Source: Cichorium intybus (taxonomy: Eukaryota; Streptophyta; Magnoliopsida; Asterales; Asteraceae). Taken from it: a stretch of DNA of 64,000 nucleotides. The position numbers and the translations under genes are program-made. Of the stretch, positions 34,944 to 47,085 are shown piece after piece (the stretch's first letter is position 1; every line of letters starts with the position of its first letter). Below the pieces are notes generated by a model. That model was not told the DNA's origin. It made no database searches and worked only from the letters and a program-made list of their open reading frames with translations. The DNA lies in NCBI GenBank assembly GCA_023525715.1, contig CM042012.1, positions 54,303,004 through 54,367,003 on the forward strand, given 5' to 3'.

Positions 34944-37900
34944 TCATGTCCTGGGCGATGAAGCTTACTAATGCCCCTATATTTAGACCTAACAATATAA
35001 AACATATATTTATTAAATAATAATGAAAAAACATTTTTTATTATAAAAAATTTATACAATCTAAAACTTGAAAACATGAGATAAAATGATATTTTCATGC
35101 ATTTTTTGAAGCAAAAGTTCAATTATCATATTGTAGTCAACACTTGCTAAAAACCGAACTTCAACACTTAGAATGCCTCCTTCGGTATATCTTGAGCCAT
35201 CATTTTGTTCTTTCCATTCTATAACAACACTTTTGGACTTTGCTTAAATTACCATTTATCCACCAAAATAAGAATCATAGAAAGGTCCTGGTGAATGACA
35301 AAACCGAACCCAAGTTTTTGAGAAGAGAAGACTAGAAATCAGATTCAAATGTGAAAAACCAGACTCAAAATAGGAGAATTAGAACTACAGAAAAATCATC
35401 ATACCCCACTTGAAGCAATTGCTAATTTCGAACTCAAATACCTGGAGTGTAGTTCAAAACCGAAATCAGTCTGCAAACCAAAACCAAAATCAGAAACACA
35501 GCCACTGATATGAGTTTGCAATTCAAAACCAGAAAATTCATAAAATCTATAATCTGATTTGAGTCTTGAACTCAAATCGAATCTGAAAACTGAAATCACT
35601 CGACACTCAAATCATAAAACCGAAATTAGAATTGTGATTGTCTGATTAAGTCTTTGAACTACCAAAATCAGAAATCCAAAATCACTCGAATCAGAAAAGT
35701 TGAATACCGAAAAAATCAACATAAATACCTGGAAAGGAGTTCGTATCAACTATCAAGTCCAAACCGGAATCAAAAATTCAGAATTGTGATTGAGTCTTCA
35801 AACTACAAACCAAAATCAGAATAATGGTGAATCAATTGATCGACAAGCAAAACAAAACAAGTTTCGTTTGAATGATGAATCTGATTTTGAGCGAATGATG
35901 AAATCGTTAATAGCATTACAGATTAATGGTGTTTAATTCAACGGATATGACTCCTCGATCTCTGCACTTTCGGTTTAATTGTTTCCCATTTCCAAGGCGA
36001 CGATTTCAGTCGCTATTATTCCCGCCTGCACTTTCGCTTCTCGCTTCAAGCCGTACTCGTGAAATTTGGATTACCGATTGGGAATGACTATGGACTTATG
36101 AATTGGACATTAGTTTTTGGGCCATCATATATATATGGTATAAATGGACCAGATCTTATGATGCCCCTTTTTTGTGCTGCCCTGGGCTTAGGCCCAGCTC
36201 GCCCATGTATTGGGTCGGCTCTGCATAAGTTGTTGCTGGCGTTAATATTTTCCTCAAATAAGAATTTATACATTTATTTCTCATATTACCATTTCCATTA
36301 TTTATAAATTAGTAATTTGTCAAATAAGAAATTGCTACTTTCACAATAAATTTCATGATTATAATAATGATGACATAGTTATATGTGGTGAATTCAGTTT
36401 TATAAACTTTCAATAATTTTAACTAGCATCACTTTGATGACTTAAAGTATATGCGGTATATGTCTTAATAGGATAACATATAATCGGAAGGGTATTTTAG
36501 TAATTTCATATATAAGAGTTAAAAGAAAGAGGCGTATTGGTAATTTCACATAATGTGACAAATAGTTAAATGGAGGGTAAATTGGTAATTTCCTGATCAT
36601 TCACCTATTGGATGAACACTAGTGCATGTTCCACGTTCTGGTAACATTTCAGCTCAGTGAGTGTGTGCGGGATGTATTCCTCAGAGTTGGAGAGGCGTTA
36701 GAGAGAGAGATAGGGAAAGAATGCCAAAGAGAGAGATCACTGGGCGGTCTGAGGGTTCCGGTCACCTTCTTTGAATCTTTGGTGACTCCGGCAGTGAAGC
36801 AAATACATCAGAGAGAGGGAGGTAAAGATAGAGAGAGTAATCTAGTGAGAATGAAGTGGGTCCGACTAAAGAAATTAAACAAGCCATGGCTGCGGGAAGT
36901 TGAGCTTCGATTGTGAGTGATGAAGTCTCCGGCGAAGCAGGTGCAGCCCCGGTTGAGCAGGGGTTCGGACAACACCCGTTTTCCCAAAGAAGGTTGCATA
37001 TCCGATGAAATGGGAACAACCCCAAGAGAACGTAGTGATCGTATTATGGGCGGGGTTGCCCTCTTGGGTTTCCGATGTTGCTTGTTTGCAGGAAGAGAGG
37101 GACCAACGAATCTGAATCCAATGGTATGCGTTCAAGATGGTCACGAGAGCTCGGCCCGGTAAGAGAGTCGTGACGGGGCTGGAACACCGTCACCAGTTAA
37201 GAGCGTATCGTCGAAGAAGAAGGAGGCTGTGGTTGTGTTTCTTGACGCGTTTGCAACCAATGGATGTGAGTGGGAGTGTGTTTCTTGACACGTGGGACAA
37301 TCGTCCATAAACACCACCAGATGGGTTATGCACGGTGGAGGGAGGCGGCTGCACGACTGGAGAGAGGTGGTGTTCCCGCCTGTTGACAATTCCAGTGAGG
37401 GGCTTGGTGGTCGATGGTTTCAAGTTTCACGAGAGAAAAAGAGTAAGAAGGGTAGTGGCGGATGGAGTTCTGTTCGCCGGGTACGCTGGAGCGGCCGGTG
37501 GCGATTAGCGGCGGCAATGGCATCGGAGGAGGATAGACGGCACCAGAATCTTGAGTTGCCGGCTGATCGCTTGGAAGGGACGAATACGTTAGGGTACGTT
37601 GACTTTTTTGACTGCCCTCGTTAGGTCTAATGCATAATTGGGTATGTGGTTTGAGATTCAATTGTTGGGCTACCTTACCTCTCAAATGCTAACATGATTT
37701 CCTTATAATTGGATCAGATCTTCGATTTTGGTGGGTTAAGTTATATAACTTTGGTAGGCCAATTTATGTCATAATACCTATATTGGGCTTTTTGCTAATG
37801 AGCTCAATACTACTAGATTTTATAATTTACACCTAAACCTTTGGCTTCATCAGTTGACTAAGTGGATTTCAGGATTTTATTCCATCAAATAGTTATCTAA

Positions 37901-39352
37901 GATGTAAATTTTTAATTAAATGTGATTTAAATCAGTTATTGGGAATAACCTAGGTTTTATGCCACAAAAACGTATTTTAGAATATGAGGCCTTTTGGGTA
38001 TAACCTTATTGAACAAAAGAAGTGACATATAAAATATTGCGATTCAAGTGATGAGCCGCTTAAGATGATTATGAGACTGAATGATTTAACTTAGTCCTAT
38101 TTAACTTAGTCCTCATAAGTTTAAGGATTAGATGAGACCTTAAGTAAGTTTGGGAAATGATGGCATCTCTTGGTCACGTATTAATTTTTTTATATGACTG
38201 AATCATAGGGAAAATTGGAGGTTGAACAAATGTTGTCTAAGATTTGACATTTTCAGACATGAGGATATTTTTGGATTACTGTTGACTTTTTCAGTCAACA
38301 CTGATGTGAGTTTACCGGGAGTATATACTATTATCTTTTGTGTGTTATCAACTATTTTCATGCATGATTTTATGTGCTAATTGTTATATGAGTACTATAT
38401 GTGCATTGCATGAAATGAGTCATTTTAAATATGTTTTCAAATAAAGACTATGAGGTTTTTTTAAAGGTGTTTTGAGCATCCTATTGTGCATTGCATTTCA
38501 TATAAGATGAGATTGACTGTGTAAACATTGAGAACGAGTTTTGCCCTTTTCTCAATTAAAGAGGGTGATGAGATGTTATGAGTTTTGTCATTCTCTAAAA
38601 TAAAAAGGATGAGGAGACGTTTTTCCCGACAATAGGGAACCGCATGAGGGAGTTGCTAACCCTCATGGGGCTAGTGTGATGGCCACTAGTCCTAGTTTTA
38701 CATATACGGGGATCAAGTGACATGCTTTGTGCGTGTCATTTATGAACTTAGGTAGGTGTCATTGTGGTGAGTTGGACTTTTATGAGATGGACATGGGTTG
38801 GGATAGTTGCATCATGCATTGCATTGCATTTCATAACTATCCAATTTGAGTAAATCTTTATGATGTTTTAAACAACTTTTGAAGTGTGTATCAAAACTGT
38901 TTTTGGCGGTTTGTCCCTAGTGTGGTGGTTACACTGCCCACTCTGAATGTGTTAACCTCGGGTAAGCTCACTAGGCATTTTAATTGTCTAACTTATTTTG
39001 ATGTGTACTCAAGTTGAGAGGTTTTGAAGATTTTAGAGGAGCTTAATGTTTAGAAGGCCACGGATTGTGTGGTTCCGTTTAAGCTGTGTGATGGTAGTTG
39101 AATTGTAACAACCTCACTGCTTTATAAACTAAACTGGTTTATCTAAAGTGGGACCAAATGATGTTTCCGCAACTTAAACCCTGAATTATTTCTCAATAAA
39201 TCCCATGCGTTTTAAAACGGTTTTGAATGAAAAATGACTTGTATGAAGATGTTGAATTTAAAATTTTCACTTAAGGATGATTTTTGAATAATGATGATAA
39301 ATCATGGGTTAAAATGATGTTTTTATGAAAAGCCTTAAGCGAGGGTGTTTCA
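34782..39352 (+). mobile_element. Probable old solo LTR C, split by a hAT element
   Basis: The start TGTAACATCCGTG (34782) and end GAGGGTGTTTCA (39352) fit an LTR. Relic B sequence lies on both sides: the text before 34782 and the text from 39353 join into one region parallel to 24690-24730 of element A. Without the hAT and its TSD it is about 3.3 kb. Candidate TSDs TTTTC and GTATC agree at three of five positions, which is weak. The part at 36620-37620 is unusually GC-rich with agagag-type leader sequence. The rest, including 37640-39350, holds long GCATTGCAT and CCCTCATGGGG-type stretches seen in large Gypsy LTRs. No credible ORF is present. Confidence 0.45.
34923..36223. mobile_element. 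Non-autonomous hAT element, 1.3 kb
   Basis: The left end CAGGGCCGGTCC and the inverse of the right end (CAGAGCCGACCC) are terminal inverted repeats. A perfect 8-bp TSD CATAAGTT flanks it (34915-34922 and 36224-36231). The interior repeats CCAAAATCAGAAA and GATTTGAGTC-like words (35340-35830) but has no transposase. Near the right end GGGCTTAGGCCC adds a local palindrome. Confidence 0.85.
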
Positions 39353-40414
39353 GTATCTGAGGGTCCGACACCGTCTGGATCAGCCAAAGGGAATGGTGGC
39401 ATATCCTAGATCCCAAGATGTAGCATGAGAATGCACTAGCTCTCAGCTAGCGACCTGTACTTAGCCTCTAACATGGTTACCACCACTGTCAGATCTCGCA
39501 ACATATCCTGGATGTTAGCAGGCTACTGCTCAGCCTGTGCTGGTGGCTGAATCGGTGGTATAGGCTGCTCGACCCTCCTCCTCTTTTGGGGACCGGCCTA
39601 AGGAGCCTCTACCTCCTCGGCTCCTGGAGCGACCGATGCGATGGCTGGCACTGACTCATGCTGTCCTGTCCCCTCTAAGACTCGTACAACTATCATAATC
39701 TCCAAAAATGGTACCTTAGCTCGGCGTACCTAAGCGACGACATGCGTAAGAATCCCGAAAGACCTGGCGATTTACGTGATGTAATGGCCCCCCGTCATCG
39801 GGATCCCGATCCTCGGCCCCTTCCCCTTGCAGGTCAGGAAAGTCGCCAGAGTATGCGCTAGGTGAAGAAAGCTTATGGGGTCGATGATCACCAACATATA
39901 GAACATGTCCTCCCGCGATACTTTCTCACCACCCGACGAAGAGAGATCGTGGAAGTGATGATCCGATGGAGGACTCTGTGAAGAGGAGAGCAAATCTTTC
40001 ACTCCTTGGCGCTCCCAGGAAAGTAGTGATCGTTGGACATCTACGCCCAAAAGACCTCATCTAGAGCCCGCTTCAGCTGCCTCGGAAGACAAGCCTCCAT
40101 AAAAGCTGGGAAGTGAACGTTGTTCAGTTCCTCCAGTGTTTAGATGCCAGCACGCCTGTCAAACTCTCGAATTGTGCATGGGCAGCTCTGTCTGCTCAGT
40201 AGAAATGTCACTTGGCGGTCTGCTGGGTCGTCATCCTCGGGAGTATAGTGACATGTCGAGTAAAACTCGAGTATGAGCCCCTAATACGAAATGTCGTCGT
40301 CTATCCCCATCAGCCCCTCCCATCCTCGACAGGTGAAGGTGTGGGCCCCACATGGGCTTGTCTAGGTATGGTGGAGTAGTCGCAGAAGCTAGTTCGGTAA
40401 CCAGTTTCGGAATA
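39353..40414 (-). pseudogene. Athila ORF-1-like relic of element B
   Basis: The minus strand at 40050-39772 reads EKVSREDMFYMLVIIDPISF followed by LHLAHTLATFLTCKG and MTGGHYIT. This parallels EDMTFMWALLDPTRFLHLPY and MTGGHYIT in element A. The text from 39353 (GTATCTGAGGGTCCGACACC) parallels the C-terminal region of the A gene. Stops and frame changes are frequent. It is the continuation of relic B beyond LTR C and is cut at about 40414. Confidence 0.6.
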
Positions 40415-40907
40415 GGAACTTATGATTTTTTATTTCTTAATAATTTTTCTTATTATTTGTATTTAATCGGATGCGATTAAACTATTTTATTCACATATGA
40501 TGAAAACTTGTTATTCACATGTGATTAGACCATGATATTCACATGTGATTAGAACTTGTTACTTACATAGAATATGCACACATCAAATTTTTTATTTTTT
40601 TAATAATTGTTTTTATTATATGTATTCATTCACATGTGACTAAACATTGTTATTCACATATAATTAAGTTATTCACATGTGATTAAACCCTATTATTCAC
40701 ATGTGATAAAACATGTTATGCACATGCGAATATACACATACCGAATTTTTTTTCTTAATAATTTTTCTTATTATTTGTATTTAATCGCATGCGATTAAAT
40801 CAATTTATTCACATATGATTAAAACATATTATTCACATGTGATTAGACCATGATATTCACATGTAATTAGAACTTGTTATTTACATGTGAATATGCACAT
40901 ATCAAAT

Positions 40908-40908
<1 letters not shown>
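40415..40908. repeat. About 160-bp tandem repeat with CACATGTG palindromes
   Basis: Three units (about 40425-40588, 40589-40743, 40744-40907) each begin with a T-rich stretch and TTAATAATTTTTCTTATTAT, then carry several ATTCACATGTGATTA words and end TGCACATAYCRAATT. The middle unit is the most diverged. CACATGTG and GCATGCGATTAAA are palindromic cores. No coding potential. Confidence 0.75.

Positions 40909-40996
<88 letters not shown>
40909..40996. repeat. (TA)n tract, left of Copia G
   Basis: About 44 TA repeats ending exactly at the left LTR of Copia G. With 48666 onward it is the target into which G inserted. Confidence 0.95.
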
Positions 40997-41001
<5 letters not shown>

Positions 41002-41768
41002 GATTAGGTGTCTAAGCCATGACTTATAATTGTATTTATCTTATGAATAAAAGCAAAGTCCATTTGGGTTGCCCTCATAGATGGAGGATAGATGTATAGT
41101 TCAGTAGAGAGAATAGTTAATTTATTAATTGTATAATAAATCAATAGAAAATATATACATGGTTTGTTAATATATTTAAGTGTTAATATATTAATTAGAA
41201 ACTATAATAATTAATTAAGATTTAATCTAGAATTAATTGGATTTAATTTAGTGATTAAATTAATTAATTAAAAGGTGCAGGGACTGGTTTGGCATTTATT
41301 CAATAGTTGAATAACTGGCCGGTAATAACTTGGGGCAAAGTTGGCGCCACCCTGGAGACTCCTCCAGGGTTTTGACGAAACCCTAATTAGGGTTTTGGGG
41401 AGTCTGGTCCAAGTGGCCAAAAGCCTTGTCCACTTGGAGGCTTTCTAGGGTTTTAGGTGTAACCCTAGGAGGCTATATAAGGAACCCCCTGGGTGCCCTA
41501 AATCCCACGCCTCCCTCTCTCTGGAATTACTCTGCTGGACTGATTCTTCCATCACTTGGGTGTGACTTGCATTTGAGGCATGATTCTTTTGCTGCTTGCT
41601 TAAAGGATCATAAGATTAAAGGTTGGGTTTTCTTAATTCATCTTTAGAATTGAATTGTATCCTTTAGGTTTTTAGTTCTAATCTTCATAGAAGAAAACAT
41701 AGATCATATTAGGGTTGCATGTGAACCATAGGTATTTTTGTGTTCATTGCTTGCATAGAAACCCTTCA
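40997..41768 (+). repeat. 5' LTR of Copia G
   Basis: 772 bp, TG...CA. TATA box TATATAAGG at 41474-41482, about 290 bp before the LTR end. GGTTTTGGGGAGTC and other short GC-rich words precede it. Confidence 0.95.
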
Positions 41769-41769
41769 G

Positions 41770-41781
41770 TGGTGTCAGAGC
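41770..41781 (+). other. Primer-binding site of Copia G
   Basis: TGGTGTCAGAGC, one base after the LTR, differs by one base from the usual TGGTATCAGAGC complementary to initiator tRNA-Met. Confidence 0.92.
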
Positions 41782-43053
41782 TTAGGCTGTTTTCTTGTGA
41801 ATTGATTTGAACTGCTTGAGATCTGTTCTTGCCTTGAGCTATTTTGCGAAAATACCTCCTTGGGAGGCTTGAAAGTCGACGGCTTGGCTAGGGTTTCCTA
41901 ACCCTAGCCGCCATGCCCTAATGGTCCCCTTAGATTGCTTGATTTGCTTGCCATAATTATGTGTTGTTATTTTTGGTAATAAGATCAATTAAAATAACTT
42001 GAACCCTTCTTGTTTTGGCTTGTAAATTTCGAGAATCACAAGGACCAATACAGATAAATTAATTTGATTAATTTGGTAATCTGTAACCTAGATTTAATTA
42101 GTTTAATTAATTGATTAATTAAAAGACCAATTAAATCAGTTTAAAGAATTAATTAAAATTTTCAAAAAAATTAGTATAATTTGCGAAAATTAGTATTAAA
42201 TTAATTCTAAAATATTTTAATGAGATTAAAATATATCTTATATATATTTATGATTAAAAGTTAATTTAATATATATAAGAAAATTGGTTAGTCTACCGTT
42301 AGTAGGCCTCATTCACAAAACTGTCCTATAAAGAGGGTATAAGGCGACTGACTATAAAATGTTAGGGTAATGGGTATCTACTCTTACCCACCGCTCTCCT
42401 AGTCAGTCGAGTGTCGTTAGCCGAACGGGTATGATAGAACCGCTAAGCCTCTTAAAAGTATAATGCTATAATTGAAAGTACTAGAACCCTAAAACAAATC
42501 CCAATCTAGTTACTTTAAGTTAAAAAAATGTGAATTGGTGTTAATCCATGAAATTGTACATTGCACCTTGTGGAACGTTGGTGGAGCGTGTGTGGTTTAC
42601 CGGCACGCTAACTGGGGTCCGCAATGAGTCGCGATGGGTTTCTTGATTTTGTCATTATTAACGGAGCGTGTGTGGATTACCGGTACGTTAATTAGAGATG
42701 ACAATTGACTGCAAGAGTACCAAGCAATTTGCATGGTTATTCACACCCGGTTTGTGATCCTCGGTATCCCAGTCACAAACAGCGGGGCATTCCCGAGATT
42801 AAAACATGCTATCGAACAGTTCGGTAAATCTCAATGAAACTAGGAATTCCATTATAATATGATTATGTTTCCGCGGTGGAATTGGTTGAATCGTTATTCG
42901 CCTACCTTATAAAATTTACAATATTGATTACGGCAACTCTTTTCGGTATTGTAGATCGTTATTGTAGGATCCTAGCCTTATATTTGTTCTTGGGTGAATA
43001 TAAGGATTATTATTATTATTATATCTAATTAAAACTACCTTCTTCTTGTTCAG
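41782..43053 (+). other. Leader of Copia G
   Basis: Non-coding, 1.27 kb, AT-rich at 41980-42290. It contains GGAGCGTGTGTGGTTTACCG at about 42583 and a second copy, GGAGCGTGTGTGGATTACCG, at about 42663. Both occur in the leader of Copia E too, pointing to a conserved RNA element. Confidence 0.85.
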
Positions 43054-46000
43054 ATGTCTTCTGACCAATCCGTTACCCACTCAAATCCCGGTAATGTCAC
43101 CTCGATTCTGTCATTATGCTCAAAAGTAACGTTGGACGACACTAACTATAATGACTGGATCCGCAACATCAAAATGGCTCTAAGGTTTGAACATAAAGAG
43201 TATGTTCTGGAAACTGAGCTTGTTGATGTGGACACTGAAACCGCTACTCCCGAGGAAATCGCTGCGTATACTAAACACTCTGATGATGCAACCAAAGTGG
43301 CTTGCATCATGATCGCTACTATGAACCCTAAACTGCAGCGTATCTATGAGGACTATTGGCCTTACGAGATGCACAAAGAGCTCGCGGAAAGGTTCCGCAA
43401 GCAAGAGCGCATCGAAAGGTGTGAGGTTGTAAAAGCTTTCACTAACAGCAAGCCCAAGGAGGGCGAGTCCATCTGTGCACATGTGCAGAGGATGCATGGT
43501 TATGTGGAAAGGCTTAGGAAGCTAGAAATGCCTGTCCATGAGGATTTAGCAGTTGACATAGTGCTAAACTCCTTGCCCAGTTCTTATGACCAGTTCACAC
43601 TGGCGTATCATTTGAACAACAACCAGGCAAACCTAGCTGAGTTACACCGCATGCTTCGTACGGCTGAGGACGGAATGAAGGGAAAGGCTGTGCTCCCTAT
43701 CAACCCGCCTGTTTTGGCTATTGGCTCTGGAAAAGGAAAGAAGCGGAAAGGCCCTCCTAAGCAGAACTGGAGGGAAAAGGCTCATGTCGGGTCATCTAGC
43801 GGTGCCTCGAAAGGTAAGTCTTCCGGAATTCCACATGTTCGGAACCCCAAAGAGGCCGACTGCTTTTACTGCAAGCAAAAGGGTCATTGGAAGAGGAGCT
43901 GCCCAATGTATATGCAGGACGTCAAGGACGGTAAAGTGAAACCGCCACAGGCAGGTACGTATTCTATATCTAATAACTCATCTTTTTCCCGTTCATGGGT
44001 CCTTGATATAGGATGTGTTTTTCATATCTGTTCTGATTTGCAGGGCCTAGAGGAAAGTAGGGAGCTAGAGCATGGCAGACTGAACCTAGTCATGGGGAAT
44101 AGGCGAACGTCACCTGTTACCAAGATCGGTGTTTATGGACTGATGCTGAGTAGTGGAGTTAGATTAGATTTACATAATTGTTTCTATGCGCCTGATATGG
44201 CAAAGAACATAATTTCATTTCATGCATTGTTTAAACAAGGCTTTTATTACGAGTTTAATAAATTGAATGGTTCAATTTCAGTTTTCAAAAATAATGTTTT
44301 TATATTTAATGCTATGCCTTGTGATGGAGTGTATGAATCTATTATGTGTGTTGATAATTATGGTAAAAATGTTTTAGCTATTGATGCTTCAAGTGGTATA
44401 GAAAAGGCATGTCTGTGGCATTGTCGCCTTGGCCATATAAACAAGAAACGCATCGCCCAACTTTAAAAGGATGGAGTGTTGGAATCATTCGACCTCGGGT
44501 CGGATGATGTATGCGAATCTTGCTTACTTGGCAAGATGACAAAATCACCATTCAAAGGTTCCTTTGAAAGAGGTGAAGGTCTGTTGGATATCATACACAC
44601 AGATGTGTGTGGTCCCTTCAGAACAACCACTAAAGATGGCACACGGTTCTATGTGACCTTTACCGACGATTTTAGTAGATATGGGTATGTCTACTTAATC
44701 AAGAATAAGTCGGAAACCTTTGAAAAGTTCAAAGAGTTTAAGAATGAAGCGGAAAATCAATTGGGCAGAAAGATAAATATGCTTAGATCCGACAGAGGCG
44801 GTGAGTATCTTAGTATCGAGTTTCTCGATTACCTCAAGGAATGTGGAATTGTTTCACAGTTGTCGCCTCCAAGAACACCTCAGCTGAATGGTGTTGCAGA
44901 GAGACGAAACCGAACCTTGTTGGACATGGTTCGTTCCATGATGAGTCGAGCCTCACTTCCAATCCATTTCTGGGGGTATGCCTTAGAGACTGCCGCCCAT
45001 ATCCTAAATATTGTCCCAACCAAGAAGGTTGCGAAAACACCGCACGAGATGTGGACGGGGAAAGTTCCCTCGTTGGCACACATCAAAGTCTGGGGCTGTG
45101 AAGCATTCGTGAGACGAGATACTTCAGATAAGCTCGCAGAAAGAAGTGAGAGGTGTTTCTTCATCGGATACCCGAAACAGTCTTTTGGATACTTGTTCTA
45201 CAGACCGTGCGAGGACGTGGTCTTTGTAGCAAGACGGGGGTTCTTTCGAGAGAGAGAACTCATATCCAAAGAGGATAGTGAGAGTACGATCGATCTCAAA
45301 GAAATTCAGGAGACGCCCGATGAAACAACCTTGGAAGAAACTAGCAACCAACATGATGAAGAAGTTCCTGTTGGGCCCACCGACATTTCGTTGCCCCTTA
45401 GGCGTTCAGGTAGAGTTAGCATGCCGCCCGAGTTCTATGGTTTCCATATTACTTCGGACGGAGACACGTTAGTCAGTGATCGTACATTGACTAATTTGGA
45501 TGAGCCAGCTAACTACCGTGAAGCAGTGGCAGGCCCCGAGTCTGCAAAATGGAAAGAGGCAATAGACAGCGAGATAAAGTCCATGTATGACAATCAAGTT
45601 TGGAACTTGGTTGACAGTGTACCGGGTCGAAAGACAGTCGGATGCAAGTGGATCTTCAAAAAGAAGACCGACATGGATGGAAAGGTGCATACTTATAAAG
45701 CTTGGCTGGTTGCGAAGGGATTCACTCAAACCCCGGGGGTTGACTATGATGAAACCTTCTCACCAGTAGCCAAGATTAAGTCAATCAGGATAATGCTTGC
45801 CATAGCTGCATTTCATGATTATGAAATCTGGCAGATGGATGTCAAAACCGCTTTCCTTAACGGGAAACTGACTGAGGATGTTTACATGAGTCAGCCAGAA
45901 GGTTTTGTAGATACTAAGCCCCCTGATAAAGTATGTAAGCTTGAAAGATCAATCTACGGGTTGAAGCAAGCATCTCGCAGCTGGAATCTTTGCTTCCATG

Positions 46001-47085
46001 AGAAAGTCAAAGAGTTTGGTTTCTCTAGGAGTGAAGATGAGTCCTGTGTATATGTCAAGGCTAGTGGGAGTATAGTCACTTTCCTGGTGCTGTATGTTGA
46101 TGACATACTGCTCATGGGAAACGACATTCCGACCTTGCAAAATGTTAAGGCTTGGCTCGGGAAGTGTTTCGCTATGAAAGACCTAGGGGAAGCTGCTTAT
46201 ATTCTCGGGATAAGAATACTTAGAGATAGAAAGAGAAAATTGATAGGCCTAAGCCAGTGTACATATTTGGAAAAGGTGTTAAAAAGATTTAACATGGAAA
46301 ATTCCAAAAAGGGAGAGTTGCCAATCCAAAGTAATATTAAATTGAGTAAGACTCAAAGTCCGAGTACCGATGAGGAAATAGCTGAGATGAGTCGGGTGCC
46401 TTATGCTTCGGCAGTAGGGTCGATCATGTATGCTATGACATGTACTCGTCCCGACGTATCCTATGCACTGAGCATGGTTAGTCGGTTCCAGGGTAATCCA
46501 GGAAAAGCATATTGGATTGCAGTCAAGAACATACTCAAGTATCTGCGAAGGACAAAGAATATGGTATTAGTCCTTGGTGGCAGTGATGAGTTAAAAGTAA
46601 GTGGATATACAGATGCCAGCTTCCAGACAGATAGGGACAGCGGACGGTCCCAGTCGGGCTGGGTATTTCTTTTGAACGGTGGAGCGGTCACTTGGAAAAG
46701 TTCCAAGCAGGAAACGGTGGCTGATTCAACGTGCGAATCAGAGTACATCGCAGCAAGTGAAGCGTCTAAGGAAGCGGCTTGGCTGAAGAACTTCATCGGG
46801 GACCTTGGAGTTTTCCCGAGCATTCAGGAGCTGGTGGAACTTTTCTGCGATAATGAAGGAGCGGTCGCCTTGACAAAGGAACCGCGAGACCATGGAAAGT
46901 CCAGGCATATCGAAAGAAAGTACCACTACATTCAACATCAAGTAGAAGAAGGGCACTTACTGGTTAAGCGGGTATCATCAAAAGACAATCCTGCAGATCT
47001 TTTGACTAAGGCTCTGAATAGGATCAAGTACAATCAGCATGCTCGGAGCATTGGATTGAAGGATGATATTAGTTTTAGTAATTAG
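43054..47085 (+). pseudogene. Copia gag-pol polyprotein with one nonsense codon
   Basis: One frame of about 1343 codons is broken only by TAA at 44464-44466. Domains before the stop: UBN2-type gag (residues about 30-215), CCHC knuckle CFYCKQKGHWKRSC (270-283), protease segment SWVLDIGCVFHIC with D318, where DTG or DSG is expected, and the start of the integrase zinc-binding region (WHCRLGH). The stop falls between the zinc His pair and the CESC Cys pair. After it, counting from 44476: integrase D43, D106, E142 (D-x62-D-x35-E), reverse transcriptase with MDVKTAFLNG (D455) and YVDD (540-543), and RNase H with YTDAS (D713), ESEYIA and FCDNEGAV. The product would be made as one polyprotein in cytoplasmic particles. 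The nonsense codon fits a single C-to-T change. Family is certain; clade is not assigned. Confidence 0.93.

Noticed and set aside
37292..37685. Frames of 110-119 codons on both strands in the GC-rich block
   Set aside because: Overlapping open frames on both strands are expected from GC-rich DNA; no recognisable domain.
39105..39352. Second LTR start at TGTAACAACCTCAC near 39105
   Set aside because: It does not align with the LTR C start at 34782 and no paired end or TSD was found.
43721..45769. Shorter frames on both strands inside Copia G
   Set aside because: All are shadows of the gag-pol frame.
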